This document shows positions 18,064 to 26,496 of a stretch of DNA of 64,000 bases, piece after piece; within the stretch, counting starts at the first letter, position 1; each line of letters starts with the position of its first letter. The DNA is from Chlorobiota bacterium (GTDB taxonomy: Bacteria > Bacteroidota > Ignavibacteria > OLB7), in contig JADJXR010000001.1 in the NCBI GenBank assembly GCA_016710285.1, positions 4,094,501 to 4,158,500 of the forward strand, written 5' to 3'. Below the pieces are notes generated by a model. It was not told where the DNA came from. It saw nothing but the letters and a program-made list of their open reading frames with translations, and did not search any database. Position numbers and translations under genes: made by a program.

Positions 18064-19278
18064 TTACTCCGCTCCAACTTCCTTCAGAACACCTAATTCG
18101 CGACCAACTTTTGTAAACGCTGCAATTGCGGTGTCCAAATGGTGGCGATTGTGCGCGGCAGAAATTTGAACACGGATGCGCGCCTGGCCCTTCGGGACAA
18201 CTGGATAGAAAAACCCGATCACGTAAATCCCTTCCTCCAATAATCTGGACGCGAATTGCTGCGCCAGCGGGGCATCATACAGCATGATCGGCGTTATTGG
18301 ATGCTCGCCAGGAATAATATCGAACCCGGTTTCCGCCATTTTTGCGCGGAAGTATTTTGTGTTTTCCTCCAACGTATCGCGCAGTTCGGTAGTTTGGCTT
18401 AGCATATCAATAACCGCAATTCCTGCCCCAACAACACTTGGCGGCAAGGTGTTGCTGAACAGATATGGGCGCGAACGTTGGCGAAGCATTTCGATAATTT
18501 CCTTCCGCCCTGTGGTGTATCCGCCAATCGCCCCACCCAACGCTTTTCCTAACGTTCCGGTGATAATATCCACCCGCCCGATTGCGTTGCAGTACTCCGT
18601 TGCGCCCCGCCCTTTTGCCCCCATAAATCCTGCGGCGTGGCATTCGTCCACCATTACCAGCGCACCGTAGCGGTCGGCCAGATCACAGACTTTATCAATT
18701 GGGGCAATAATTCCATCCATCGAAAAAACACCGTCGGTGACGATTATTTTTTGCACGCAGCCGTCGGCATCGGCTTTCTGGAGTTGCGCCTCAAGGTCCG
18801 CCATGTCGGCATTGGCGTAGCGGTAGCGTTTTGCCTTGCACAACCGAACTCCATCAATAATGGATGCGTGATTTAGGGAGTCGGAAATAATCGCGTCGTT
18901 CTCGCCAAACAACGGCTCGAACACCCCGCCGTTGGCATCGAAGCAAGCGGCATACAGGATGGTGTCCTCGGTTCCATGAAACTCCGCCAGCTTCCGTTCA
19001 AGCTCCTTGTGGATGTCCTGCGTGCCGCAAATAAACCGGACGGAGCTCATCCCAAACCCGTGCGAATCAAGCGCGTTGTGGGCCGCTTGGATTACCGTTG
19101 GATGGGAGCTTAGCCCCAAATAATTATTTGCGCAAAAATTCAGCACCGATCCTTCGCGCCCCTCAACGCTGATTTCCACCCCTTGCGGCGAAGTAATCAC
19201 CCGCTCGTTTTTGAACAAGCCTGCTTCGCGGATATTTTGAAGCTCTTGCTGAAGTGCCGGGCGTAGTTTGTCGAACAT
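18064..19278 (-). CDS. kbl: 2-amino-3-ketobutyrate CoA ligase (glycine C-acetyltransferase)
   Basis: A 404-residue PLP enzyme of the alpha-oxoamine synthase family. It cleaves 2-amino-3-ketobutyrate with CoA into glycine and acetyl-CoA, the second step of threonine degradation through threonine dehydrogenase. Signatures are LNFCANNYLGLSSHP, SVRFICGTQDIHKELE, VDECHAAGFMG and the PLP-binding lysine K245 in IITGTLGKALGGAIGGYTTG. The length and N terminus MFDKLRPALQQELQNI match the family closely. No tdh gene is adjacent. Related AONS-family enzymes (BioF, serine palmitoyltransferase) are less likely given the RFICGTQ and SFSNTLPPSV-type context. It ends at the shared bidirectional terminator. 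Confidence 0.94.
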   Translation of the reverse strand: MFDKLRPALQQELQNIREAGLFKNERVITSPQGVEISVEGREGSVLNFCANNYLGLSSHPTVIQAAHNALDSHGFGMSSVRFICGTQDIHKELERKLAEFHGTEDTILYAACFDANGGVFEPLFGENDAIISDSLNHASIIDGVRLCKAKRYRYANADMADLEAQLQKADADGCVQKIIVTDGVFSMDGIIAPIDKVCDLADRYGALVMVDECHAAGFMGAKGRGATEYCNAIGRVDIITGTLGKALGGAIGGYTTGRKEIIEMLRQRSRPYLFSNTLPPSVVGAGIAVIDMLSQTTELRDTLEENTKYFRAKMAETGFDIIPGEHPITPIMLYDAPLAQQFASRLLEEGIYVIGFFYPVVPKGQARIRVQISAAHNRHHLDTAIAAFTKVGRELGVLKEVGAE

Positions 19279-19358
19279 GATGTTGATATGGTTAGTTGGT
19301 TATGGTTGCTGTTTTTTTTAAGAAGCCAAGCTGTTGCCGAATGCCTTCCGCCGATCAA

Positions 19359-20261
19359 TCATAAATTCACCTGAAACCCCAATGAAACGATTGCTTCCAG
19401 CGTGAAAAAGCTGTGCGAAGCGCGGCCTTCGCCTACGGTTAGAACGTCGCTGTAATCGGCGTAGGCTCCTTTCAGGCTTGCTTCCAAAAATCCATATTTC
19501 AGAAAATCGTACCGAAGCCCAAGGTCCAGGCCAACCACGTAACCGGCAATGTGGTAGCGGTTGTCGGTTTCCACGTTGAAGATAGCCACGTCCGATTTTG
19601 GGATCACGATCCCCGCCCCAACTTTCCCCAGCAGCCCCAACCAGTGGAGCCGGTTGCTCGATTTCAGCAGGTTCTGCCGCTTCAGGAAATTCACCATCCA
19701 GAAATTCGCGCCGTTGGTATGCTCGAACCGCAGGAACTGGTTGCTGAGAACCGTATCGGTGCTGACCCTTCTGCCACGAATCTCCCCCTCGATTCGGGCG
19801 GTTTGGTTTTGGGTCATCACATATTTCACATGGTCGAAGCAGATCTCGATGCCAAGATCGTTGGGATCATTGAAAAAATAGGCAAGCCGATACACGTACT
19901 GCGGCACGGAGAGATTGGAGAGGTTGGTCCCAACGATTTCCAGCCCTGGGCGGTCGTGCGCCTCAAGATTGTAAAGGGTGAAATCGTACTGGTCGGTTGT
20001 GTGGTCGCTGAAATGGATGGTGCTTCGGCTGAACCACGATTTGTTGTAGCCCCAAGCAAAACTTAGCGTCCCCCTCCCCTGCTCATTCTGCGAAGGGCAA
20101 TCGCACAGTGTTGGAAGAACGGTGTCGGCCACGGAACGATCTTCGGTTGAGTCCTGAGTTGAATGTTGTGGGCGATCTTGACGGCTTTGAGCAAGAACCA
20201 GAACCGGAAACAGGAGCAGCACCAACAGGAAAAACCGCCCAATCAGTTGTTGAAAACGCAT
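19359..20261 (-). CDS. Putative outer-membrane beta-barrel protein
   Basis: A 300-residue exported protein with signal peptide MRFQQLIGRFFLLVLLLFPV and cleavage near VLAQS. After a polar, Cys-containing segment (LPTLCDCPSQNEQG) the rest alternates aromatic and polar residues and ends in GFQVNL preceded by FFTLEAIVSL, typical of an outer-membrane barrel C terminus. ATG 20261 is chosen because it places the signal peptide at the N terminus; the frame is open upstream into the divergent hydrolase gene. No specific family is recognised. It lies downstream-adjacent on the chromosome to kbl on the same strand with an 80-bp gap, but has its own candidate promoter box at 20304-20311. Confidence 0.65.
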   Translation of the reverse strand: MRFQQLIGRFFLLVLLLFPVLVLAQSRQDRPQHSTQDSTEDRSVADTVLPTLCDCPSQNEQGRGTLSFAWGYNKSWFSRSTIHFSDHTTDQYDFTLYNLEAHDRPGLEIVGTNLSNLSVPQYVYRLAYFFNDPNDLGIEICFDHVKYVMTQNQTARIEGEIRGRRVSTDTVLSNQFLRFEHTNGANFWMVNFLKRQNLLKSSNRLHWLGLLGKVGAGIVIPKSDVAIFNVETDNRYHIAGYVVGLDLGLRYDFLKYGFLEASLKGAYADYSDVLTVGEGRASHSFFTLEAIVSLGFQVNL

Positions 20262-20303
20262 GGAGTAAGATGTAGAGTTTGGCGGCCCGTTGCGCACCGT
20301 GCG

Positions 20304-20311
20304 CAAAGTTA
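20304..20311 (-). promoter_or_regulatory. Candidate -7 box (TAACTTTG) of the barrel gene
   Basis: On the minus strand TAACTTTG matches TAnnTTTG, 42 nt upstream of the ATG at 20261. A TTGG lies 17 nt further upstream, close to where a -33 TTTG would be expected. Confidence 0.35.
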
Positions 20312-20385
20312 GCATTCGTTCCAGATTGCCAACGCCGCCACCAAAACCTTGTTTCGGTTTAAAGCCACGATGTAGATTGGCCGGC

Positions 20386-21252
20386 ATGAACCAACTGGAC
20401 GTAACAACCGCCCATTTTACGCTGCCAATGAGCGATGGCGAGCGGATCCACTGCACCGCCCGATTTCCCACCGAGCCGGTCCGCCCGCTTCCAGTGCTGC
20501 TTTTTTTTCATGGATTCAAGGGCTTTAAGGATTGGGGCGGATTTCCCTACGCCTGCCAGCGGCTTGCCGATGCCGACTTCTACGTTGTGAGCATCAATTT
20601 CACGCATAACGGTGTTGAAGGGAACGGGACGGAGTTCACGCGGCTGGATCGGTTTGCCAGCAACACCCACTCCCGCGAAGTCCGCGAAGCTGCCGAGGTG
20701 ATTGATGCCGTTGCCGGGGGCGCAGTCCTGCCGGAATCGCACCTTCTTCTTCCTGGGCAGCTTGGGGTTATTGGCCACTCGCGCGGGGGGGGAACCGCGA
20801 TTATCGCCGCTGCCGAACGGCCTTCGGTTGCTGCGGTTGCCGTCTGGGGGCCGGTAAGCACGTTCGACCGCTACACCCAGCAGCAGAAGCAACGCTGGAA
20901 GGATGCTGGTTTCATCGAGCTTCCCAATGCACGCACCGGGCAGACGATGCGGATAAACGCCGCATTCATGGATGACCTTGCCGAGCATGGCAACCGCCTG
21001 GATATTTGCGCCGCCGCAGCCCGGCTTCAACGCCCGTTGCTGGTGGTGCATGGGAACCAGGATCTTTCCGTTTCCCCCGACAATGGAGCGCGGATTGCCG
21101 CTGCGGCTTCGCCCGACCTTACCACGTATCTGCCGATACCGAACACCGGGCACACGTTTGGAACGGTCCACCCGTTTGCCGGAACCACGCTGGCGTTCGA
21201 GCAAGTGATTGATGCAACGGAAGGGTTTTTCCTTGAGCATCTTGTTCACTAA
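20386..21252 (+). CDS. Alpha/beta hydrolase
   Basis: A 288-residue cytoplasmic hydrolase with the alpha/beta fold. The oxyanion strand reads LPVLLFFHGFKGFKDWGG. The nucleophile elbow GHSRGGG places Ser132, followed by Asp226 in HGNQDLSVSP and His256 in NTGHTFG, completing the catalytic triad. It resembles dienelactone-hydrolase/acyl-peptidase-like esterases, but the substrate cannot be inferred. The start at ATG 20386 is chosen because upstream codons overlap the divergent barrel gene's promoter region. TAGATTGG ends 6 nt before the ATG, so a leaderless transcript is possible. Confidence 0.82.
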   Translation: MNQLDVTTAHFTLPMSDGERIHCTARFPTEPVRPLPVLLFFHGFKGFKDWGGFPYACQRLADADFYVVSINFTHNGVEGNGTEFTRLDRFASNTHSREVREAAEVIDAVAGGAVLPESHLLLPGQLGVIGHSRGGGTAIIAAAERPSVAAVAVWGPVSTFDRYTQQQKQRWKDAGFIELPNARTGQTMRINAAFMDDLAEHGNRLDICAAAARLQRPLLVVHGNQDLSVSPDNGARIAAAASPDLTTYLPIPNTGHTFGTVHPFAGTTLAFEQVIDATEGFFLEHLVH

Positions 21253-21394
21253 GCCCCTTTCCATTCTCCGCTGGCTGATTATTTTGGCCATTGCTCCATT
21301 CGGCTTGCGAAGGCTTTTTGGCCATCCCCTGCCTTGACAACTCCATATCCAACACAACTGCACACGATAACCGTTGCTACCAACCCCCTTTACC

Positions 21395-24300
21395 ATGATG
21401 ATGAACCGGACGCTGCCGATACGTGGCCTATCGTTGTTGCTGGCCTGCGTTGTTTCCCTTTCCGTTTTTCCCGCCGCACCTCCACTTGCCTCGCAAAGCC
21501 TTCCCCCCTATGTGATGCGGGCGATTGACACCTCGCTCTCGGCAATCTTGATGACCCGCGACGACATGAAGCTCCGCTGGGACCGCGTCCCCGACGACCG
21601 CCACCGGCTCAGCTTGGTGAAACGGATGTTCGAGCAACCCCTGATCTGCTTTGCGCTAGCCGATACGCTGGGGAACGTTGCCGAAAAAGGGCTGGAAGAG
21701 CCCGCACTTCTTTTCAAGCAATTCGCAGCAATGCTTGATTTGAAAGATGACCTGTTCAGCAACCCCCGGCTATCGGTAACGGACCGGGAGCTCCGTTCCT
21801 TCGCAAAAGTTGATCTGGATTCCGTTGACTTTGCCCCCGCCTTCATCCTTCGCCGATTCCTGACGCTGACCCTGGCGGCCGACGTGCAGATGTACAACGC
21901 CCGCACCGCACTGATAGAGGAGCGGCTGCAAGGATTGGTCAGCTACTGCGACTCGCTGGTGCTGCAATCCGAAGGGGGCGGGGAAGCAACGCCGGTGGAG
22001 ATGCGGATGGCCGAACGCTACGGGCTGGCGCGGGCAAAACGGTTTTTCAACACCGACGCTGCCGACATTGATTACGCGCAGTTCATCAGCCCCGGCGCAA
22101 ACTTGTTTATCAGCGGGTTGGAGTTTGCGCGGAACATCGCGCCCGAGGTTGAGAAGCTGAAGGATTCCGTGAAAACCCGAATCTGGAACACACGGCTTGG
22201 AAGGGTGGCGATTGGCGGCCCAGGCGATGATGTTTACACCGGAAACTTCTACTGCATCATTGATGTTGGCGGGAACGACGTGTATAAACCAAGCCCGCGC
22301 ACAAAGGAGAAAGCCGCCGACCGTGGCGTTTCGCTGGTGGTGGATTTTAGCGGGAACGACAGCTACATCGGCGGAGATTTTGACTTTGGCGGAACCTTGT
22401 TCGGGGCATCGGTGCTGATAGATATGAAAGGGGACGACAGCTACTCCGCAGGGAACTTTGCGCTTGGAGCCGGATACTTCGGCACGGGGGTTTTATACGA
22501 TGCCGAAGGAAGCGACCGCTACGTTGGCGGAACAGCGGTGGAAGGCGCGGGGCTGTTCGGGATTGGCTTGCTGATTGACCAGGCCGGCAACGATGTCTAT
22601 CAGGCTCACCTCTGCTCGCAAGGGTTTGGCTACACCCGTGGCGTTGGCGGAATTATTGACCGCGCCGGAAACGACAGCTACATCGCCAACAGCCCCTACA
22701 CCGATTTCCTTCGCTACGACGACCACTACGAAACCTTCTGCCAGGGAGCCGCGCTTGGAAGCCGCCCGGTGGCTTCGGCCGGCTACGGATTCATTACTGA
22801 TCTTGCCGGAAGCGACAACTATACCGCCGACATTTTTGGGCAAGGGACCGCCTACTGGTTCGGCTACGGCGCAATCGTTGACCGCAAAGGGAACGACCGC
22901 TACAACGCCTTCCAATACTCGCAAGGGGCCGGCGTGCACTTTGCCCATGGCGTGGTGCTGGACAACGCCGGCGACGACAACTACGTCTCGCACGGGGTCT
23001 CGCAAGGGTGCGGCCACGACGTTGGCTTTGGCGGGTTGTACGACGTGAAAGGGGATGACAACTATGTGGTGGAATCCCTTTCGCAAGGGGGCGGGAACGC
23101 CAACGCTATCTCGCTGTTCATTGACGGCGCGGGGGAAGATGGCTACATCGCCCGCCGCGACAACACCATGGGCTACAGCGATTTGCGGAACTGGTTCGGC
23201 ATGATCGGCATCTTCCTGGACCTTGATGGCCACGACTTCTTCGGCAGCGCGAAAGGGAAGAACGACACCCTTTGGACCGGCAGCTTCTACGGTGCAGGGC
23301 TTGACGGAAATTTCAAACCGAAGGAGAGCGAGCCAGGCGCGCCGGTTGAGGAGAAAAAGCCGGAGAAGACCAAAGAGGAGATCGAAAAAGAATTGTCCGA
23401 TGATCTTCCCACGCTCTTCATCCAGGCCTCCACCGCGCCGCAGAAATACCAATACATGGTTGGCCCCGCCCGCCAGAAAATCATTGACCGCGCCGACTCA
23501 TCCATCCCCTTCCTGATGGAGATGCTCAACACCGAACTCCCCCGCGAGGCACTGGCCCTGCGCGACTACATCCTCCCGAAAATCGGGCGCAGACTTACGC
23601 CGCAGTTGATTGATACGCTCCGGTTTGGCTCGCCATCGCGCCAGGGGTTGGCGATGTACGTGTTGGGTGAGATGAAGGACAGCACCGCAGCAATCGCGCT
23701 TGGGCGGAAGCTGGTGGACTCCACCAACTGGCGGATACGCGCCACCGCCGCCGAAGCCTTGCTAAAAATGAAAGCCGACACCGCACGCCCCTACTTGATC
23801 CGTGCGCTGGGCGACACCGTCGAAATCGTTCGCGGGCGCGCGGCGCGGGCATTGGTGAACATTGCCGACAGCACCGAGCTACAAACCCTGATCCTTCCGC
23901 TAACGAACGACCCCAGCCAGATTGTCCGCTACCAAATTCAAATTGGGCTGGGGATGCGAGCAATTGATAGCATTGCCCCCTTCCTTGCCGATGCCTTGCT
24001 GCGCCAACGCCACGGATACACCCACGACCTGCTTAGCCCCCTTGCCGCAAAAATCACCCTGCCGGTGCAACGCAAACGCCTTGTTGACGGCTTGCTTGCC
24101 GACCCCAACGCCACCTACCGCGTTGAAGGCGCGCGCCTTGCTATCGGCTGGAAAGACTTGGAGCTTCTGGAACGGGTGACAAAGCTGAAGAAGGAGGAGA
24201 AAAATTCGGCGGTGTTGTTCGAGATTTACCGGGCGATTGACCTGCAAAAAACCTTGAAAGAGGAAGCGAAAAAAGAAGCAAAGGAGGAGAAGAAGCACAA

Positions 24301-24415
24301 GGGAAAGGAGAGCACGGTTGAAGCCACAACCGACGCAGCCACCGACACCGCGACCTCCACAAGCGAGGGGAAGAAAAAAACGGGAAAGAAATCGAAGTCC
24401 AAAAAGAAGAAGTGA
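21395..24415 (+). CDS. Exported beta-solenoid plus HEAT-repeat protein
   Basis: An approximately 1006-residue exported protein. A signal peptide (GLSLLLACVVSLSVFPAAP) is followed by an alpha-helical region to about residue 285. Residues about 290-590 hold roughly eleven repeats of a 20-35-residue unit built around G-N/D-D-x-Y (GGNDVYKP, GNDSYIGG, GDDSYSAG, GSDRYVGG, GNDRYNAF, GDDNYVSH), with glycine-rich strands between, suggesting a parallel beta-solenoid with Asp-lined turns. Residues about 740-880 look like HEAT/Armadillo repeats (MYVLGEMKDSTAAIALGRKL, RIRATAAEALLKM). The tail is highly lysine-rich. No enzyme motif was seen and no family is recognised for the full architecture. ATGs at 21395, 21398 and 21401 are equivalent candidates. 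Confidence 0.75.
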   Translation: MMMNRTLPIRGLSLLLACVVSLSVFPAAPPLASQSLPPYVMRAIDTSLSAILMTRDDMKLRWDRVPDDRHRLSLVKRMFEQPLICFALADTLGNVAEKGLEEPALLFKQFAAMLDLKDDLFSNPRLSVTDRELRSFAKVDLDSVDFAPAFILRRFLTLTLAADVQMYNARTALIEERLQGLVSYCDSLVLQSEGGGEATPVEMRMAERYGLARAKRFFNTDAADIDYAQFISPGANLFISGLEFARNIAPEVEKLKDSVKTRIWNTRLGRVAIGGPGDDVYTGNFYCIIDVGGNDVYKPSPRTKEKAADRGVSLVVDFSGNDSYIGGDFDFGGTLFGASVLIDMKGDDSYSAGNFALGAGYFGTGVLYDAEGSDRYVGGTAVEGAGLFGIGLLIDQAGNDVYQAHLCSQGFGYTRGVGGIIDRAGNDSYIANSPYTDFLRYDDHYETFCQGAALGSRPVASAGYGFITDLAGSDNYTADIFGQGTAYWFGYGAIVDRKGNDRYNAFQYSQGAGVHFAHGVVLDNAGDDNYVSHGVSQGCGHDVGFGGLYDVKGDDNYVVESLSQGGGNANAISLFIDGAGEDGYIARRDNTMGYSDLRNWFGMIGIFLDLDGHDFFGSAKGKNDTLWTGSFYGAGLDGNFKPKESEPGAPVEEKKPEKTKEEIEKELSDDLPTLFIQASTAPQKYQYMVGPARQKIIDRADSSIPFLMEMLNTELPREALALRDYILPKIGRRLTPQLIDTLRFGSPSRQGLAMYVLGEMKDSTAAIALGRKLVDSTNWRIRATAAEALLKMKADTARPYLIRALGDTVEIVRGRAARALVNIADSTELQTLILPLTNDPSQIVRYQIQIGLGMRAIDSIAPFLADALLRQRHGYTHDLLSPLAAKITLPVQRKRLVDGLLADPNATYRVEGARLAIGWKDLELLERVTKLKKEEKNSAVLFEIYRAIDLQKTLKEEAKKEAKEEKKHKGKESTVEATTDAATDTATSTSEGKKKTGKKSKSKKKK

Positions 24416-24430
24416 GGGAATCAACGGCCT

Positions 24431-24492
24431 ATCGGAAAAAGGTGGGGGGGGAGAGATAGAGGAGAATCCTTTCTCTCTCTCCCCCCACTTTC
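24431..24492. repeat. Island-flanking repeat (left) with hairpin
   Basis: ATCGGAAAAAGGTGGGGGG followed by a GA-rich stretch recurs at 36561 in the same orientation with about 88 percent identity over 40 bp by eye. Here it continues into TTTCTCTCTCTCCCCCCACTTT, which can pair with the first half to form a long imperfect hairpin, so it may also act as terminator for the solenoid gene. Confidence 0.5.
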
Positions 24493-24516
24493 TTGCCAAG
24501 CCACAATGGAAGGAAT

Positions 24517-26216
24517 CTACTTCACCACCATCACCCCGCCCGATCCTACCTCCATTCCTGCTCCATCTATCACTCGAACACGGTAGCTTCCGCTTGATAA
24601 GCCCTCCGTGCGGACACCCACCAATCGCTCCCCAACGATCCCTGCACCAACCTCACGGCGCAGCACCACGCGACCAAACAGATCCACCACCTCTATCCTA
24701 TCCTCACCCCTCCCCGATGATACATACTCCACCACAAACTCATCCCGTGAAGGGTTCGGCCAGATACCTACGCCACGCACTCCCTTCGCTTCTGCTTCAG
24801 CACCCGTTGCCACTGTGCTGAACTGAACCATCGGCCTCTGCAAGCCGCTGTAGCTGTCGTTCAGCAGGGTGCTCCCCAGCGTCTTCCGCTTCTCCATCCC
24901 AGTTAGAAGCAGCGTGTAGGTGGAATCGTACGGCAATATCCCCGGCTCTCGAACAACACCTTCCCTCCTCCGGCTTGCAAGCACCGCACCGTTACCGGGC
25001 CACCCGATACCTCGATATACTCGCTATGCCCCTTGAACCCTACTCCTTGAACCGTTCGTTCCTCCCCATCGCTGAATTTCATGGACAGGTCCACACTCCC
25101 TACATCGGGAATTGTGTGGAATAACCGAAACCGAACCTTCCCGGGTGCAGGGCGGTTGTTCCAGTTGGTTGGTAGGATTACTGTGCTGACATTGCTATCC
25201 ATCCCGGTGCCCACTAAAAACAACGTGTAGAGTGTGTCGGTACGAACATTGACCGTGTCGTACAGCAGTTGGAATTGCTCGGGGGGACCATCAAGTCCAA
25301 CGTACGTCTGGGTGATTGTGGGGCCTAATAAATCATCTATAACTCCTGTTGCTCCAAGAAATTGAGCACCCTGATTCCAGTATGCAATAAGAGAACGAAT
25401 GAATCGGCGACCACTCGCATCTCCTGTAAATTCATCTGGCACACAATCCACATACCGCATACCACCATCCCCTTGATTCGCATACCGTTGCTTCTCCACC
25501 GGGCGTTGCTCCAACGTATCGCTATCATGCACCATATAGAACCCAAGCGTGTTCTCCGCTACTGTTCCAACAATTACCATCGTCAGCACTTGCGGTCCAA
25601 TGTACTGGCCCGTGAAATAAATATTCGTCGGTTGATTATCTATCAATAGCGTTGACGTTATTCGCGTCTCCTGCTGTAAAAAATACGCTAATTCTCCATT
25701 AATTCCCCGACGCGCAAACCACAGTTGTGACGCAAACACATTTTTCTCGTTAGGATCACGACCCATTAATCGAACCTCGCCTAATTTCGGCGAAGCGTGA
25801 AATACCCCAATAATTAAATTATTAAACTCCTTATACACTGGCGTTAATGTCCGGCCAAATGTTATCCCCCGCAACGTATCCCCCGGTGTTCGCACCGCAT
25901 AGAGGGTAAAGGCCGAATCCGATGTCACCATCACCTCTTCGGTAAAGATCGCTTCACTTTTCGGTGCACCCGATGCTACGGCAATGACCCTATGACTTCC
26001 AACGGAAATTGGCACTGACGCTGATGCGTCGGCAAATCTCAGTCCGCTTGCAAACGGTGTTGCTTCGTCGTCAACATAAAAATCTAATTTCTCCGCAGGG
26101 GCGTTCTCCATGAAGTTCGCCACTCGTAACCGAGGTATTATTGCTTGGCTGTATGCGTTCTGGTCGGCCATTACTATGGCAACAAGCATCATCGCGATGG
26201 TGTATAGGACTTTCAT
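24517..26216 (-). pseudogene. DUF4397-T9SS surface protein, copy A (single-base frameshift)
   Basis: A broken or phase-shifted gene for an exported protein of about 565 residues. The 5' frame (26216 to 24903) has a signal peptide (MKVLYTIAMMLVAIVMA), a DUF4397-like domain (PRLRVANFMENAPAEKLDFYVDDEATP), a central segment unlike copy B, and a second DUF4397-like domain from KVRFRLFHTIPDVGSVDLSM. At 24940-24943 there are four Cs where copy B has five, shifting the frame to a stop after RTIPPTRCF. The remaining sequence (GILPYDSTYTLLLTGMEKR to the T9SS sorting domain WPNPSRDEF...GVMVVK) is intact in the other frame. Without the sorting domain the product would not be displayed by T9SS. Sequencing error, pseudogenisation and programmed slippage all remain possible. 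Confidence 0.8.
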
Positions 26217-26259
26217 CTACTGGCTCCTGCTAAGGTTTATGGTGAATATGGCGTACTCT

Positions 26260-26269
26260 CCCCCCCCCC
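26260..26269. repeat. Ten-base poly-C tract upstream of copy A
   Basis: A run of ten Cs (G-tract on the coding strand), 44-53 nt before the ATG of copy A. In the otherwise nearly identical leader of copy B the same place is CTCTCTCTC followed by CCCCC. Tracts of this length are prone to slippage and lie where they could alter promoter spacing. Confidence 0.75.
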
Positions 26270-26272
26270 TCA

Positions 26273-26308
26273 CCATACCCTTGTGATGGTATCATCACAA
26301 GGGTATGG
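26273..26308. repeat. Perfect 16-bp hairpin (copy 1)
   Basis: CCATACCCTTGTGATG, a GTAT loop, then the exact complement. An identical element is at 28261-28296. It lies between the SBBP remnant and the start of copy A on the minus strand. No U-tract follows, so it is not a typical terminator; a recombination, RNA-processing or protein-binding site is possible. Confidence 0.8.
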
Positions 26309-26327
26309 CAGGAGAAGCGATGATCTA

Positions 26328-26480
26328 TTAGCGTAAATCAAACTCCGTGGCTGGTAATGGCTGTGCACCCATTGATGGTTGCGATCCGCCATCACCGTTA
26401 ATTTTCAACACTCCGGTTCCATCGCCTTTCATTTTCGTAACCGCAATATCCTTCCCAGCAATTGCCGTGCGGCGGTATCC
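26328..26480 (-). pseudogene. C-terminal remnant of an SBBP-repeat protein (between copies A and B)
   Basis: Fifty codons plus stop that read GYRRTAIAGKDIAVTKMKGD...FDLR. They align with the last 50 residues of the full-length SBBP protein encoded at 30313-35880 (PYRRRAIAGMDIAITKLKGD...IDLR). A TGA directly precedes it in frame and no start codon is available. It is the tail of a lost SBBP gene, left upstream of copy A in the same relative position that the intact SBBP gene has to copy C. Confidence 0.8.
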
Positions 26481-26496
26481 TCACCAGGCTTCTCAT

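Noticed and set aside
22493..23452. A 319-codon open frame on the minus strand
   Set aside because: It is the antisense of the solenoid repeats; its regularity only mirrors the GNDxY repeat on the coding strand.
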